DNA of 6,927 nt, taken from positions 1 through 6,927 of the forward strand of contig DATIBL010000108.1 in the NCBI GenBank assembly GCA_035457505.1, given 5' to 3'. Position numbers and translations under genes: made by a program. The stretch comes from DATIBL01 sp035457505. GTDB taxonomy: Bacteria; Patescibacteriota; Minisyncoccia; Phycocordibacterales; UBA6899. Each line of letters begins with the position of its first letter. Position 1 is the stretch's first letter. This document shows positions 1-5,333 of this stretch, piece by piece. Under the pieces are notes generated by a model, which had not been told where the DNA came from, ran no database searches, and saw nothing but the letters and a program-made list of their open reading frames with translations.

Positions 1-1
1 C

Positions 2-628
2 AAATCCTTCACGACCCGCGCGGTCCTGATCGCCTCCGGTTCGAAGCGCCGCAAGCTCGAGGTCCCCGGCGCCGATGTTCTCGAGCACAAGGGCATCACC
101 TACTGTGCGTCCTGCGACGGACCGCTTTTTGCTGGCAAGGATGTGGTCGTGATCGGCGGAGGAAATGCCGGATTCGAGACTGCAGCCCAGCTCATGGCCT
201 ACGCGAACTCCGTGACCATCCTGCAGCGCTCTCCCGAATTCCGCGCGGACCCGGTCACTGTCGAAAAAGTGCTTTCAAACCCCAAGGTCAAAGGCATCAC
301 CAATACCGAGATCGTCGAGGTGAAGGGCGACAAATTCGTCACCGCCCTCGTCTACAAGGACCTCAGCGACGGACAGACCAAGGAGATCCCCTGCCAGGGC
401 GTCTTTGTCGAGATCGGCCTCGTCCCCTCGACCGACTATGTCAAAGGCCTCGTCGATCTCACTCCCTACGGCCAGATCAAGATCGATCCGCGCACGCAGA
501 AAGCTTCCGCACCGGGCATTTGGGCCGCTGGCGACTGCACCGACGTGCTCTACCACCAGAACAACATCGCAGCGGGCGACGCAGTCCGTGCGCTCGAGGA
601 CATCTACATGGAACTGCACGCGAAGTAG
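2..628 (+). CDS. trxB: Thioredoxin reductase / AhpF-like flavoprotein, C-terminal part (5' end outside window)
   Basis: This is an FAD- and pyridine-nucleotide-dependent disulfide reductase that would pass electrons to thioredoxin or a peroxiredoxin partner in the cytoplasm. The frame is open from base 2, so the N-terminal FAD-binding start lies outside the window. Seen in order are the redox motif CASC followed by DGP (about 104-121), the nucleotide-binding GGGNAGFE (155-178), and the second FAD motif AGDCTDV near the end, followed by QNNIAAGDAV, which is typical of the TrxB/AhpF family. The NADPH motif HRRxxxR of E. coli TrxB aligns with QRSPEFR here, so the His and second Arg are missing; the nearby sequence (SPEFRAD) resembles AhpF (APE.KAD). 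Cofactor preference is therefore uncertain. The gene ends at TAG and converges on the S41 peptidase gene, with a shared terminator between them. Family assignment is secure; the exact subfamily is not. Confidence 0.93.
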   Translation, partial: KSFTTRAVLIASGSKRRKLEVPGADVLEHKGITYCASCDGPLFAGKDVVVIGGGNAGFETAAQLMAYANSVTILQRSPEFRADPVTVEKVLSNPKVKGITNTEIVEVKGDKFVTALVYKDLSDGQTKEIPCQGVFVEIGLVPSTDYVKGLVDLTPYGQIKIDPRTQKASAPGIWAAGDCTDVLYHQNNIAAGDAVRALEDIYMELHAK

Positions 629-660
629 GATCGAGTATCACCGAAAGATCACGCATGCAA

Positions 661-693
661 AAACCGGGGCCCATCAGGGTCCCGGTTTGTTTT
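661..693. terminator. Bidirectional rho-independent terminator
   Basis: A 12-bp stem (661-672 pairs with 677-688, one G-T wobble) closes a four-base loop ATCA. It is followed on the plus strand by GTTTTT, and on the minus strand by TTTTT from the A-run at 657-661. It lies between two convergent genes, trxB ending at 628 and the S41 peptidase ending at 693, and should stop both. Confidence 0.9.
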
Positions 694-2051
694 TAACGCT
701 CGCCGCTATCGGGAGCAGTCTTCGCTTTCGATGCACGATACGCTTTGTACACTTCAAGGAGAAGCTTTCCGTTCGCATATCCCACGGGATCGCGAGTCGC
801 ATAGGCCGAGAGCTCCCCGACCGAGCCCGGAGCATCGGGGGCGGACTGCGGAATACTTCCTGCGAGATCGCACTCATGGCGCGCACCATCTTCGTCGGCC
901 GCAGGCTTCGACGGATCGATGTACGGAAGATCGGGGATGATCCCCTTGCACTGCACGCTCATATAGCGCGTCGGACTTCCGACGACGTATTCACCCATCG
1001 TGAACTTGAGCGCGCTGCCATCATTGAGCGGTATCACGTTCTGAACGCTGCCTTTGGCCCATGTCCGTGTACCGGCGACCGGGGCGCGATTCATCTGCAT
1101 CCCGCCGGCAAAGATCTCAGAGGCCGATGCACTCTGGCCGTTCACGACGACGAGGATCGGAAGTCCCTTCGTGATATCGCCAGGAGTCGCGTCGCCCGCC
1201 TCTGCTGGCGAAAGGTCATAGACCTCAACGCCGTCATTCGAGCGAATCGAGACAAAGCCGCTTGGCGCATCATAGAAGAGATCGAGCGCGAGGATGACCT
1301 CCGAGAGATCGCCGCCGGGATTCCCGGAGTACTCGAGAATGAGCCCTTCGGGTTGCTGCTTCATGCCTTTCAGGACATGCTCTGCAAGCTGTTTCGCAAA
1401 ATTCTGCCCGAAGTGCTTCGTCTCGACGACAAGATATTTCTTGCCGCTAAACGTCGTCATCTTTGATTCGATCTGCGGGATCGCGACCTTCTTCCGCAAG
1501 AGCGTGACGTTGATCGGCTTCTCGACGTCTTTGCGCTCAATCGAAAGGCGAACTTGCGTGCCCGGCTTCCCGCGGATGTCTTGTACGATGTCATCCGTGG
1601 TCTCGTATTTGCTGACCGGCTTGTCGCCAACCTTCACGATGAGGTCGTTTGGACGAATGTTCGCCTCAAACGCCGGCGTACCTTCAAAAACATGGACGAC
1701 CTCAACGGGACCGCGCTGGCCGACGCGACGGATCTGAACGCCGATACCCTCGAGCTCGTTCGACCTGCTCATCCGGAGTTCGTCGTATTCTTTCTTCGAC
1801 AGATACGCGCTGTGCGGATCGCGGGCGGACATGATCGCATGATAGATCATGTCGAAGCATTTCTCCGTCTCGACCTTGGGATAGGCATCGTCGCAAATAG
1901 TTTGCGCAAGATATCCCATCTTGCCGAGGAGATGAAGCAGCTTTTGGTCCTGCGGCGCATTCGTTCCCGTCTGAATGATCGGACCCGAGAAAACCGGAAT
2001 AGCGAAGCTCAAGCCGATGGCAAAGAGCAGCGCACGAAGTTTGGAGTGCAT
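693..2051 (-). CDS. Secreted S41 family peptidase with PDZ domain (CtpA/CtpB-type C-terminal processing protease)
   Basis: A 452-residue protease expected to act outside the cytoplasmic membrane, where it would trim the C-termini of exported proteins. Residues 1-22 form a Sec-type signal peptide (Lys/Arg start, hydrophobic core, likely cut near VFS/G). An N-terminal helical region contains DPHSAYL (78-84). A PDZ domain spans about 98-185. The protease core carries NPGG (244-247), the nucleophile in SASASEI (Ser309), and AKGSVQ with Lys333 and Gln337, which match the Ser-Lys-Gln catalytic set known from B. subtilis CtpB. The Asp that follows the nucleophile region in E. coli Prc is Met320 here. 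Four Cys (53, 65, 368, 394) could form two disulfides in an exported protein. The start is supported by AAAGGAG six bases before ATG. The tail after about residue 380 is not recognisable. It stands alone, convergent with trxB. Confidence 0.93.
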   Translation of the reverse strand: MHSKLRALLFAIGLSFAIPVFSGPIIQTGTNAPQDQKLLHLLGKMGYLAQTICDDAYPKVETEKCFDMIYHAIMSARDPHSAYLSKKEYDELRMSRSNELEGIGVQIRRVGQRGPVEVVHVFEGTPAFEANIRPNDLIVKVGDKPVSKYETTDDIVQDIRGKPGTQVRLSIERKDVEKPINVTLLRKKVAIPQIESKMTTFSGKKYLVVETKHFGQNFAKQLAEHVLKGMKQQPEGLILEYSGNPGGDLSEVILALDLFYDAPSGFVSIRSNDGVEVYDLSPAEAGDATPGDITKGLPILVVVNGQSASASEIFAGGMQMNRAPVAGTRTWAKGSVQNVIPLNDGSALKFTMGEYVVGSPTRYMSVQCKGIIPDLPYIDPSKPAADEDGARHECDLAGSIPQSAPDAPGSVGELSAYATRDPVGYANGKLLLEVYKAYRASKAKTAPDSGER

Positions 2052-2190
2052 TCTGCTCTCCTTTCATTTTCAAAGCTCCATACTTTACGGTACCCGCTCT
2101 CCCGGAAAGCGTAAAGGCAGGTCAAAGCAGGCTACAGATGCGGGAGGGGTGTCAAAAAGGGATGCCTGACCACCGTTCCCCAGAGGATTC

Positions 2191-2205
2191 TCCGCTTACA
2201 GCGGA
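2191..2205. repeat. Short perfect hairpin with three-base loop
   Basis: TCCGCT-TAC-AGCGGA, a 6-bp perfect stem with a three-base loop. It has no T-run on either strand, so it is not a standard terminator. It opens the series of triloop hairpins that continues to 2473. Confidence 0.6.
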
Positions 2206-2225
2206 AGTACACCTTTGCGGGTTTT

Positions 2226-2289
2226 GGTCACGAGTCACTAAGGATTTTCTTCGTGCCTTGCACTCAAAAATCCCTAAGTGCTCACGACC
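2226..2289. repeat. Imperfect palindrome, copy 1 of a repeated element
   Basis: The left arm (2226-2248, beginning GGTCACGAGTCACTAAGG) pairs with the right arm (2266-2289, ending CTAAGTGCTCACGACC). An inner hairpin GTGC-CTT-GCAC sits at the apex (2253-2263). Both arms carry CTAAG in the same direction, giving a mismatch inside the stem, and the left arm has one extra T. Copy 2 about 90 bases downstream shows the same mismatch and the same extra T. The function is unknown; candidates are a REP-like or small non-autonomous mobile palindrome. Confidence 0.75.
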
Positions 2290-2316
2290 CCGGATAATTC
2301 ATCTTAATGTTTTTGT

Positions 2317-2376
2317 GGTCACAGATCACTAAGCGGCTGCGGAGCAAAGCTCCTTGTCCGCTAAGTGTCCGCGACC
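2317..2376. repeat. Imperfect palindrome, copy 2 of a repeated element
   Basis: The left arm GGTCACAGATCACTAAGCGG (2317-2336) pairs with the right arm CCGCTAAGTGTCCGCGACC (2358-2376). Inside is a perfect hairpin GGAGC-AAA-GCTCC (2341-2353). The outer arms match copy 1 (GGTCAC..TCACTAAG and CTAAGTG..C.CGACCCC) while the inner stem has a different sequence. A further partial right-arm match, GTGCTCACGAC, lies at 2408-2418. Confidence 0.75.
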
Positions 2377-2395
2377 CCGCCTCGCATCGTTCCGC

Positions 2396-2408
2396 CCCGC
2401 AAAGCGGG
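2396..2408. repeat. Perfect hairpin CCCGC-AAA-GCGGG
   Basis: A 5-bp GC stem with an AAA loop, with the same architecture as the apex of copy 2. It is followed directly by the GTGCTCACGAC motif shared with the right arm of copy 1, so it may be a degenerate or partial third copy of the element. Confidence 0.6.
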
Positions 2409-2429
2409 TGCTCACGACATGCTCCGGCT

Positions 2430-2473
2430 TGCACATTCGCACGATGCGAAGCATCGTGAGTTTCGAATGTGCA
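2430..2473. repeat. Long inverted repeat overlapping the tRNA-Val(CAC) 3' end
   Basis: TGCACATTCG (2430-2439) pairs with CGAATGTGCA (2464-2473). Inside is a perfect 8-bp stem CACGATGC-GAA-GCATCGTG (2440-2458), with a five-base bulge AGTTT on one side. The pairs add up to 18 bp. The right arm contains the last four bases of the tRNA (TGCA on the minus strand, including the discriminator base). There is no T-tract on the minus strand, so it is not a classical terminator, though it could block or direct tRNA 3' processing. Confidence 0.8.
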
Positions 2474-2543
2474 CCCTGGAGGATTCGAACCTCCGACCCC
2501 TGCAATGTGAATGCAATGCTCTAACCAACTGAGCTAAGGGTGC
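2470..2543 (-). tRNA. tRNA-Val, anticodon CAC
   Basis: A full cloverleaf reads on the minus strand: perfect 7-bp acceptor stem GCACCCT/AGGGTGC, D stem GCTC/GAGC, anticodon stem TTGCA/TGCAG with loop TTCACAT (anticodon CAC, reading GUG), T stem GGAGG/CCTCC with loop TTCGAAT, and discriminator A. Its length is 74 bases. CCA is not encoded (the bases after the discriminator are CAT), so it must be added by the CCA-adding enzyme. The 3' end enters a long inverted repeat at 2430-2473. No clear promoter is seen upstream (2544-2682). Confidence 0.97.
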
Positions 2544-2595
2544 AGTATTCAACTCGACAATCAACTTTCAATCGCGCCCATTTGATGTTTGTCTA

Positions 2596-2611
2596 GCCAA
2601 GACAGCTTGGC
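2596..2611. repeat. Small hairpin GCCAAG-ACAG-CTTGGC
   Basis: A 6-bp perfect inverted repeat with a four-base loop, between the MFS transporter stop and the tRNA-Val(CAC) start on the minus strand. No T-run follows, so a terminator role for the MFS gene is doubtful. It could separate the MFS message from the tRNA. It is weak on its own. Confidence 0.4.
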
Positions 2612-2682
2612 CACGGGTGCGATGGGAAAATGCTAGCATATTCCGATCCCCCGCTCAACTCTGCGGCACGACGACCCCAACG

Positions 2683-3924
2683 CTACACCCGCACCGTGAT
2701 CGAGCGCGGCGTCACCAGGAAAAGCCCGACCGCGACCACGCATCCGGCGACTCCAAGCGCCGTGAATGCGAGTTCGTAGCCGAGATATTGGGCAGCAAAT
2801 CCCGCGGCGACCGGACCGAGCACGTCGCCGATATTGGTAAAAATGTCGTCGAGCGTAGCGATCTCCTTTTCGTATTCGGGAGTCTCGGAAATGTAGTCTG
2901 CATAGGCGGCATTCATGGCTGGCCACGCTGTCGCAAAGCCGAGCGAAGCAAAGAACGCGATCGCGATGTACCAAGGACCGAATTCCACGAACGATGTCGA
3001 GACGAGCATCAGCGAGCCAAAGAAGAGCGCAGCAAACGCTGTGCGCTTCTTGCCATATCCATTTGAGATCCGCCCTACGAACCACCCTGCGACCAGGGGC
3101 GGGATGCCATACGCCACAAGGAATGCTCCGCCGAGGATTCCGACGTCGTGCATGAGCTTTTCCGAGAGCAGCGGCCCCGCGGTCCAGAAGAACGAGTCGA
3201 TAATGTTGATCGTGAGCGTGAGCATCAGCACCGGCGAGAGGATCTTCCCGATAGCGATGAGCGTCCTGCTAAAATTGAGCGGCCGCTCTTCGGTCTCTGC
3301 GAGAGGAGTTGCGTGGACGACGTCTTTGATCCGCATCCAGATCAGAGTGGCATACCAGAGGAATGCGATCGCGAGAATGCTCCAGAGCGTGATGATGAGT
3401 TCTTGCGTCGACCCCGCACGGAGAATGAGCAAGCTCGCTAAAAATGGTGCGATCAGATATCCGAGCCCATCGAATACGCGAATGACGCCGAACGTATCCG
3501 CATGCTCCTCGTGCCGTGTCGTTCGTCCGACAAAATCGAGCATGCCGAGATTGTAGAGATCATAGTAGAAACCCCAGAGCGCCATGCCGATAATGAAGAT
3601 CCCCACATCTGCGCGGCCAACGATCGCGAGCGGATACAGCGCCGCGAGAATCATCATAAGGAAGAAGAGCCTGCGATAATGGGTCTCCTTGAGCATCCGA
3701 CAGAGGAAAATATCAAAAAAGACTCCAAAGATCGACGAGCTGCCGAGAATGAGACCCATCACGCTCTCCGTGATTCCCGCTTCCACCATCATTACCGGCG
3801 CGAGATACATTAGAATGCCGTCAAAGACGACAAAGAAGAACGCCATGAGCGACACGCCGAGCACAGGTCGGCTCAAGCGTGCGGGCATGTGTAAATGTCG
3901 CGTCAGGTGATACAGCGGTGGCAT
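2683..3924 (-). CDS. MFS-type membrane transporter, 12 predicted TM segments
   Basis: A major facilitator superfamily-like transporter of the cytoplasmic membrane; the substrate cannot be told from the sequence. From the ATG at 3924 it has 413 residues. Hydrophobic segments fall into two sets of six separated by a charged central loop (about residues 198-221, rich in Lys/Glu/Arg), as in MFS proteins. The loop between TM2 and TM3 (DIFLCRMLKETHYRR) holds only a degenerate form of the MFS signature (GxxxDrxGrr). The second half has GRISNGYGKKR in the matching position between TM8 and TM9, and a short charged stretch SETPEYEKE before TM11. The start is uncertain: TTG at 3942 and ATG at 3888 are also in frame ahead of TM1, and none has a good ribosome binding site. 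It stops with TAG at 2683, and no clear terminator follows. It is a single gene flanked by the two tRNA-Val loci. Confidence 0.85.
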   Translation of the reverse strand: MPPLYHLTRHLHMPARLSRPVLGVSLMAFFFVVFDGILMYLAPVMMVEAGITESVMGLILGSSSIFGVFFDIFLCRMLKETHYRRLFFLMMILAALYPLAIVGRADVGIFIIGMALWGFYYDLYNLGMLDFVGRTTRHEEHADTFGVIRVFDGLGYLIAPFLASLLILRAGSTQELIITLWSILAIAFLWYATLIWMRIKDVVHATPLAETEERPLNFSRTLIAIGKILSPVLMLTLTINIIDSFFWTAGPLLSEKLMHDVGILGGAFLVAYGIPPLVAGWFVGRISNGYGKKRTAFAALFFGSLMLVSTSFVEFGPWYIAIAFFASLGFATAWPAMNAAYADYISETPEYEKEIATLDDIFTNIGDVLGPVAAGFAAQYLGYELAFTALGVAGCVVAVGLFLVTPRSITVRV

Positions 3925-3970
3925 ACAAAAGGACGGGCCCAATAACGAAGAGGTTCGCTATTTGTGTAGG

Positions 3971-3993
3971 TCCTGTCACATTATGACACAGGA
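3971..3993. promoter_or_regulatory. Candidate operator palindrome upstream of the MFS gene
   Basis: A 23-bp imperfect palindrome centred at 3982: TCCTGT..CAT-T-ATG..ACAGGA, with 9 of 11 positions paired. Read on the minus strand it contains CATAAT (3980-3985), a near match to a -10 box, about 30-55 bases before the possible MFS starts. No matching -35 box is seen. This placement fits a dimeric repressor site, but the promoter itself is weak evidence. Confidence 0.45.
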
Positions 3994-4114
3994 TCGGCAC
4001 ATTGGCGTGGAGAGGGTCCAGTCACGTACCCACACCTCTCGCCGCACGGGCGAAACATCGGCGAAGCTAGAGCACCCGCTCGGTGACACCAGTCCTCCCG
4101 ACCAAGCCACGCGC

Positions 4115-4156
4115 AGCTGCACATCTAATATGCTATAGCATATTAGATGTGCAGCT
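4115..4156. repeat. Perfect 42-bp palindrome without a loop
   Basis: The 21 bases from 4115 (AGCTGCACATCTAATATGCT, then A) are followed at once by their exact reverse complement, so all 42 bases are self-complementary around 4135/4136. The flanking bases (C on both sides) do not pair. The central part is AT-rich and the ends GC-rich, with no T-tract. It lies about 80 bases downstream of the tRNA-Val(GAC) terminator and about 190 bases upstream of the MFS start. It could be a cruciform, recombination site or operator; the function is unknown. Confidence 0.9.
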
Positions 4157-4178
4157 CATCCGATACTACAGCCCTACC

Positions 4179-4193
4179 GGAAGCTTCGCTTCC
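4179..4193. repeat. Hairpin GGAAGC-TTC-GCTTCC
   Basis: A 6-bp perfect stem with a three-base loop. On the minus strand the apex reads GCGAAGC, the same apex as the inverted repeat at 2440-2458 (there on the plus strand). It sits just beyond the terminator of tRNA-Val(GAC). Confidence 0.6.
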
Positions 4194-4206
4194 TATCGCC
4201 AGATAC

Positions 4207-4232
4207 AAAAAGCGCCGCGGACGGCGCTTTTT
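4207..4232 (-). terminator. Rho-independent terminator of tRNA-Val(GAC)
   Basis: An 11-bp perfect stem, AAAAAGCGCCG (4207-4217) with CGGCGCTTTTT (4222-4232), and a four-base loop. On the minus strand it begins three bases after the encoded CCA of the tRNA and ends in TTTTT. Since the stem is bounded by A and T runs, it could also stop plus-strand transcripts. Confidence 0.9.
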
Positions 4233-4234
4233 AA

Positions 4235-4311
4235 TGGTGGGCGATATAGGGCTCGAACCTATGACCTTTCGCACGTCAAGCGAACGCTCTAGCCAACTGA
4301 GCTAATCGCCC
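4235..4311 (-). tRNA. tRNA-Val, anticodon GAC, with encoded CCA
   Basis: The minus-strand cloverleaf has a perfect acceptor stem GGGCGAT/ATCGCCC, D stem GCTC/GAGC, anticodon stem TTCGC/GCGAA with loop TTGACGT (anticodon GAC, reading GUC and GUU), T stem ATAGG/CCTAT with loop TTCGAGC, and discriminator A. CCA is encoded at 4235-4237, unlike the other valine tRNA in this window. It has its own promoter (4324-4352) and terminator (4207-4232), so it is an independent unit. Confidence 0.97.
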
Positions 4312-4323
4312 CCGAATGGAGAG

Positions 4324-4352
4324 ATAGTAGCATACCGCGTTTCGCTTTTCAA
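4324..4352 (-). promoter_or_regulatory. Promoter of tRNA-Val(GAC)
   Basis: On the minus strand, TTGAAA (4347-4352), a 17-base spacer, then TACTAT (4324-4329). Transcription would start about 7 bases on, a few bases before the mature tRNA 5' end at 4311. It lies in the 59-base gap after the permease stop codon. Confidence 0.75.
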
Positions 4353-4370
4353 ATAGTTCGTCTGGCAACG

Positions 4371-5201
4371 TTACGTCCCGATCCAGCCTCCATAGAGGAC
4401 CGAAAGAGTCGTGGCCACGGCGGCGTAGACAACAAAATATCGCACCACTGCCCTTGGTGACATTGAAGAGGCGAAGAGCGCCAGAATCACGACATTCAAA
4501 AGCGACGAGGCACTGAGATAGGTCATGAGTCCTGCACCATGCATACCAAGTTCGGAAAATGCCCCGGCAAGCGGATAATTCCCTGCGATGGTGCCCACAT
4601 ACAGGAAGAACCCGAGCACAAGAGCCGTCCCGATCCCCCCGACTAAACTTCCGGCATATTGAGCGAATGTCGCCTCCGGGACAAGGACGCGAAACAACGC
4701 TGCAACGCCAATCCCGATCGTGACAACGCCGAGCATCTTGGCATGCTTTTTCCAACCATCGCGCTCGATTGGTGTCGATGGTCGGGCACGATATGCAATG
4801 TCGCTCCCCTTCACAGCCCATGACGCAACAAAGAGTGCGGCAAAAACAATCAGTGCGTTGATAATCGAGAACTGCCAACTGAAAATGCCGCCGATGATCG
4901 GAAAGGAATGCAGATCGTACACGCGTTCTGCTGCAAAGAATGAAAGCAGAAGCGCGGGGTGCGCACCCTGACGGATGAGTTGAGTCGCGAGCGGTAGTCC
5001 AGAGAGAATACTAAACGGCGAGATCATTCCAACAAAAAGAAGTGCTGCAACGCTTGTTGGACGATATTCGGAGAAGAACTTAGGTAATGCGGTATCCCGA
5101 TATCGATGTTCAATGTAGATTGAGAGCACAAGGCCTATGAAAAACCATGGCAAAATCTGCCCAGCATACGACGCGGCGACGGAAAGGAATTGTGCAAACA
5201 T
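4371..5201 (-). CDS. Putative permease, resembling the ArsP_1/DUF318 (YraQ-like) family
   Basis: A 276-residue integral membrane protein with about eight hydrophobic segments in two halves (roughly residues 10-30, 48-73, 83-90 with 100-130, then 157-174, 183-206, 222-244, 250-274). The pattern SPFSILSGLPLATQLIRQG (61-79), and in the second half LGFFLYVG..AGNYPLAGAFSELGM followed by a small-residue helix and VVRYFVVY, fits the internal repeat of ArsP_1-type permeases (SP..S.G.P....L...G / LG..LYV....PLA..L...GM). The Cys seen in many arsenical-exporting members after SPF is absent (Ser-Ile here), so arsenic export should not be assumed. The middle loop (131-156) is charged and likely cytoplasmic. 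ATG at 5201 has no ribosome binding site, but a promoter placed for leaderless transcription. Family placement is by eye and moderate. Confidence 0.7.
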   Translation of the reverse strand: MFAQFLSVAASYAGQILPWFFIGLVLSIYIEHRYRDTALPKFFSEYRPTSVAALLFVGMISPFSILSGLPLATQLIRQGAHPALLLSFFAAERVYDLHSFPIIGGIFSWQFSIINALIVFAALFVASWAVKGSDIAYRARPSTPIERDGWKKHAKMLGVVTIGIGVAALFRVLVPEATFAQYAGSLVGGIGTALVLGFFLYVGTIAGNYPLAGAFSELGMHGAGLMTYLSASSLLNVVILALFASSMSPRAVVRYFVVYAAVATTLSVLYGGWIGT

Positions 5202-5207
5202 AAATCA

Positions 5208-5236
5208 AGTATCGCAGACAGCGGAGAATGCTTCAA
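5208..5236 (-). promoter_or_regulatory. Promoter of the permease gene, placed for a leaderless mRNA
   Basis: On the minus strand, TTGAAG (5231-5236), a 17-base spacer, then GATACT (5208-5213), with only six bases before the ATG at 5201. The expected transcription start falls on or next to the A of the start codon. This agrees with the lack of a Shine-Dalgarno sequence. Confidence 0.65.
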
Positions 5237-5333
5237 ACTTCCACTTCTTCTATCATCAACAGCCCAAAGCACACCACACAGGTATGATGTTTCGGGGACT
5301 GATGCATTTCAGGGGGGAATTCAAGCTGCTGGC

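Larger units (their letters stand above)
2075..2469. other. Gene-free, hairpin-rich intergenic region
   Basis: About 395 bases between the 5' end of the S41 peptidase gene and the 3' end of tRNA-Val(CAC), with no convincing coding sequence on either strand. The short plus-strand frame at 2138-2332 runs straight through the palindromes and lacks a ribosome binding site. The space is filled mainly by five hairpins with three-base loops (apexes at 2191-2205, 2253-2263, 2341-2353, 2396-2408, 2440-2458). Two are nested inside longer imperfect palindromes with shared arms. I saw only weak promoter-like matches for the peptidase gene here, such as TTTACG then TACCGT on the minus strand with a 17-base gap. 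Confidence 0.75.

Noticed and set aside
405..1466. Long plus-strand open frame of 353 codons
   Set aside because: It runs out of frame through the end of trxB, then through a terminator and antisense to the S41 peptidase. The predicted protein is Arg-rich with no family motif, so it is a shadow of genes with clear domains.
2052..2125. Promoter for the S41 peptidase gene
   Set aside because: TTTACG-17-TACCGT on the minus strand matches consensus poorly and other placements are equally weak, so I did not list it as a feature.
2138..2332. 64-codon plus-strand frame in the gap beside tRNA-Val(CAC)
   Set aside because: It passes through the palindromes, has no ribosome binding site and no recognisable motif.
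2226..2420. Possible CRISPR array
   Set aside because: Only two full copies, the units are themselves palindromes of unequal inner sequence, and there are no uniform spacers or cas genes.
2915..3556. 213-codon plus-strand frame
   Set aside because: It is antisense to the MFS transporter, whose membrane segment pattern is coherent; low-complexity shadow.
4276..4878. 200-codon minus-strand frame
   Set aside because: It overlaps the permease in another frame and reads through tRNA-Val(GAC); Cys/Arg-rich shadow.
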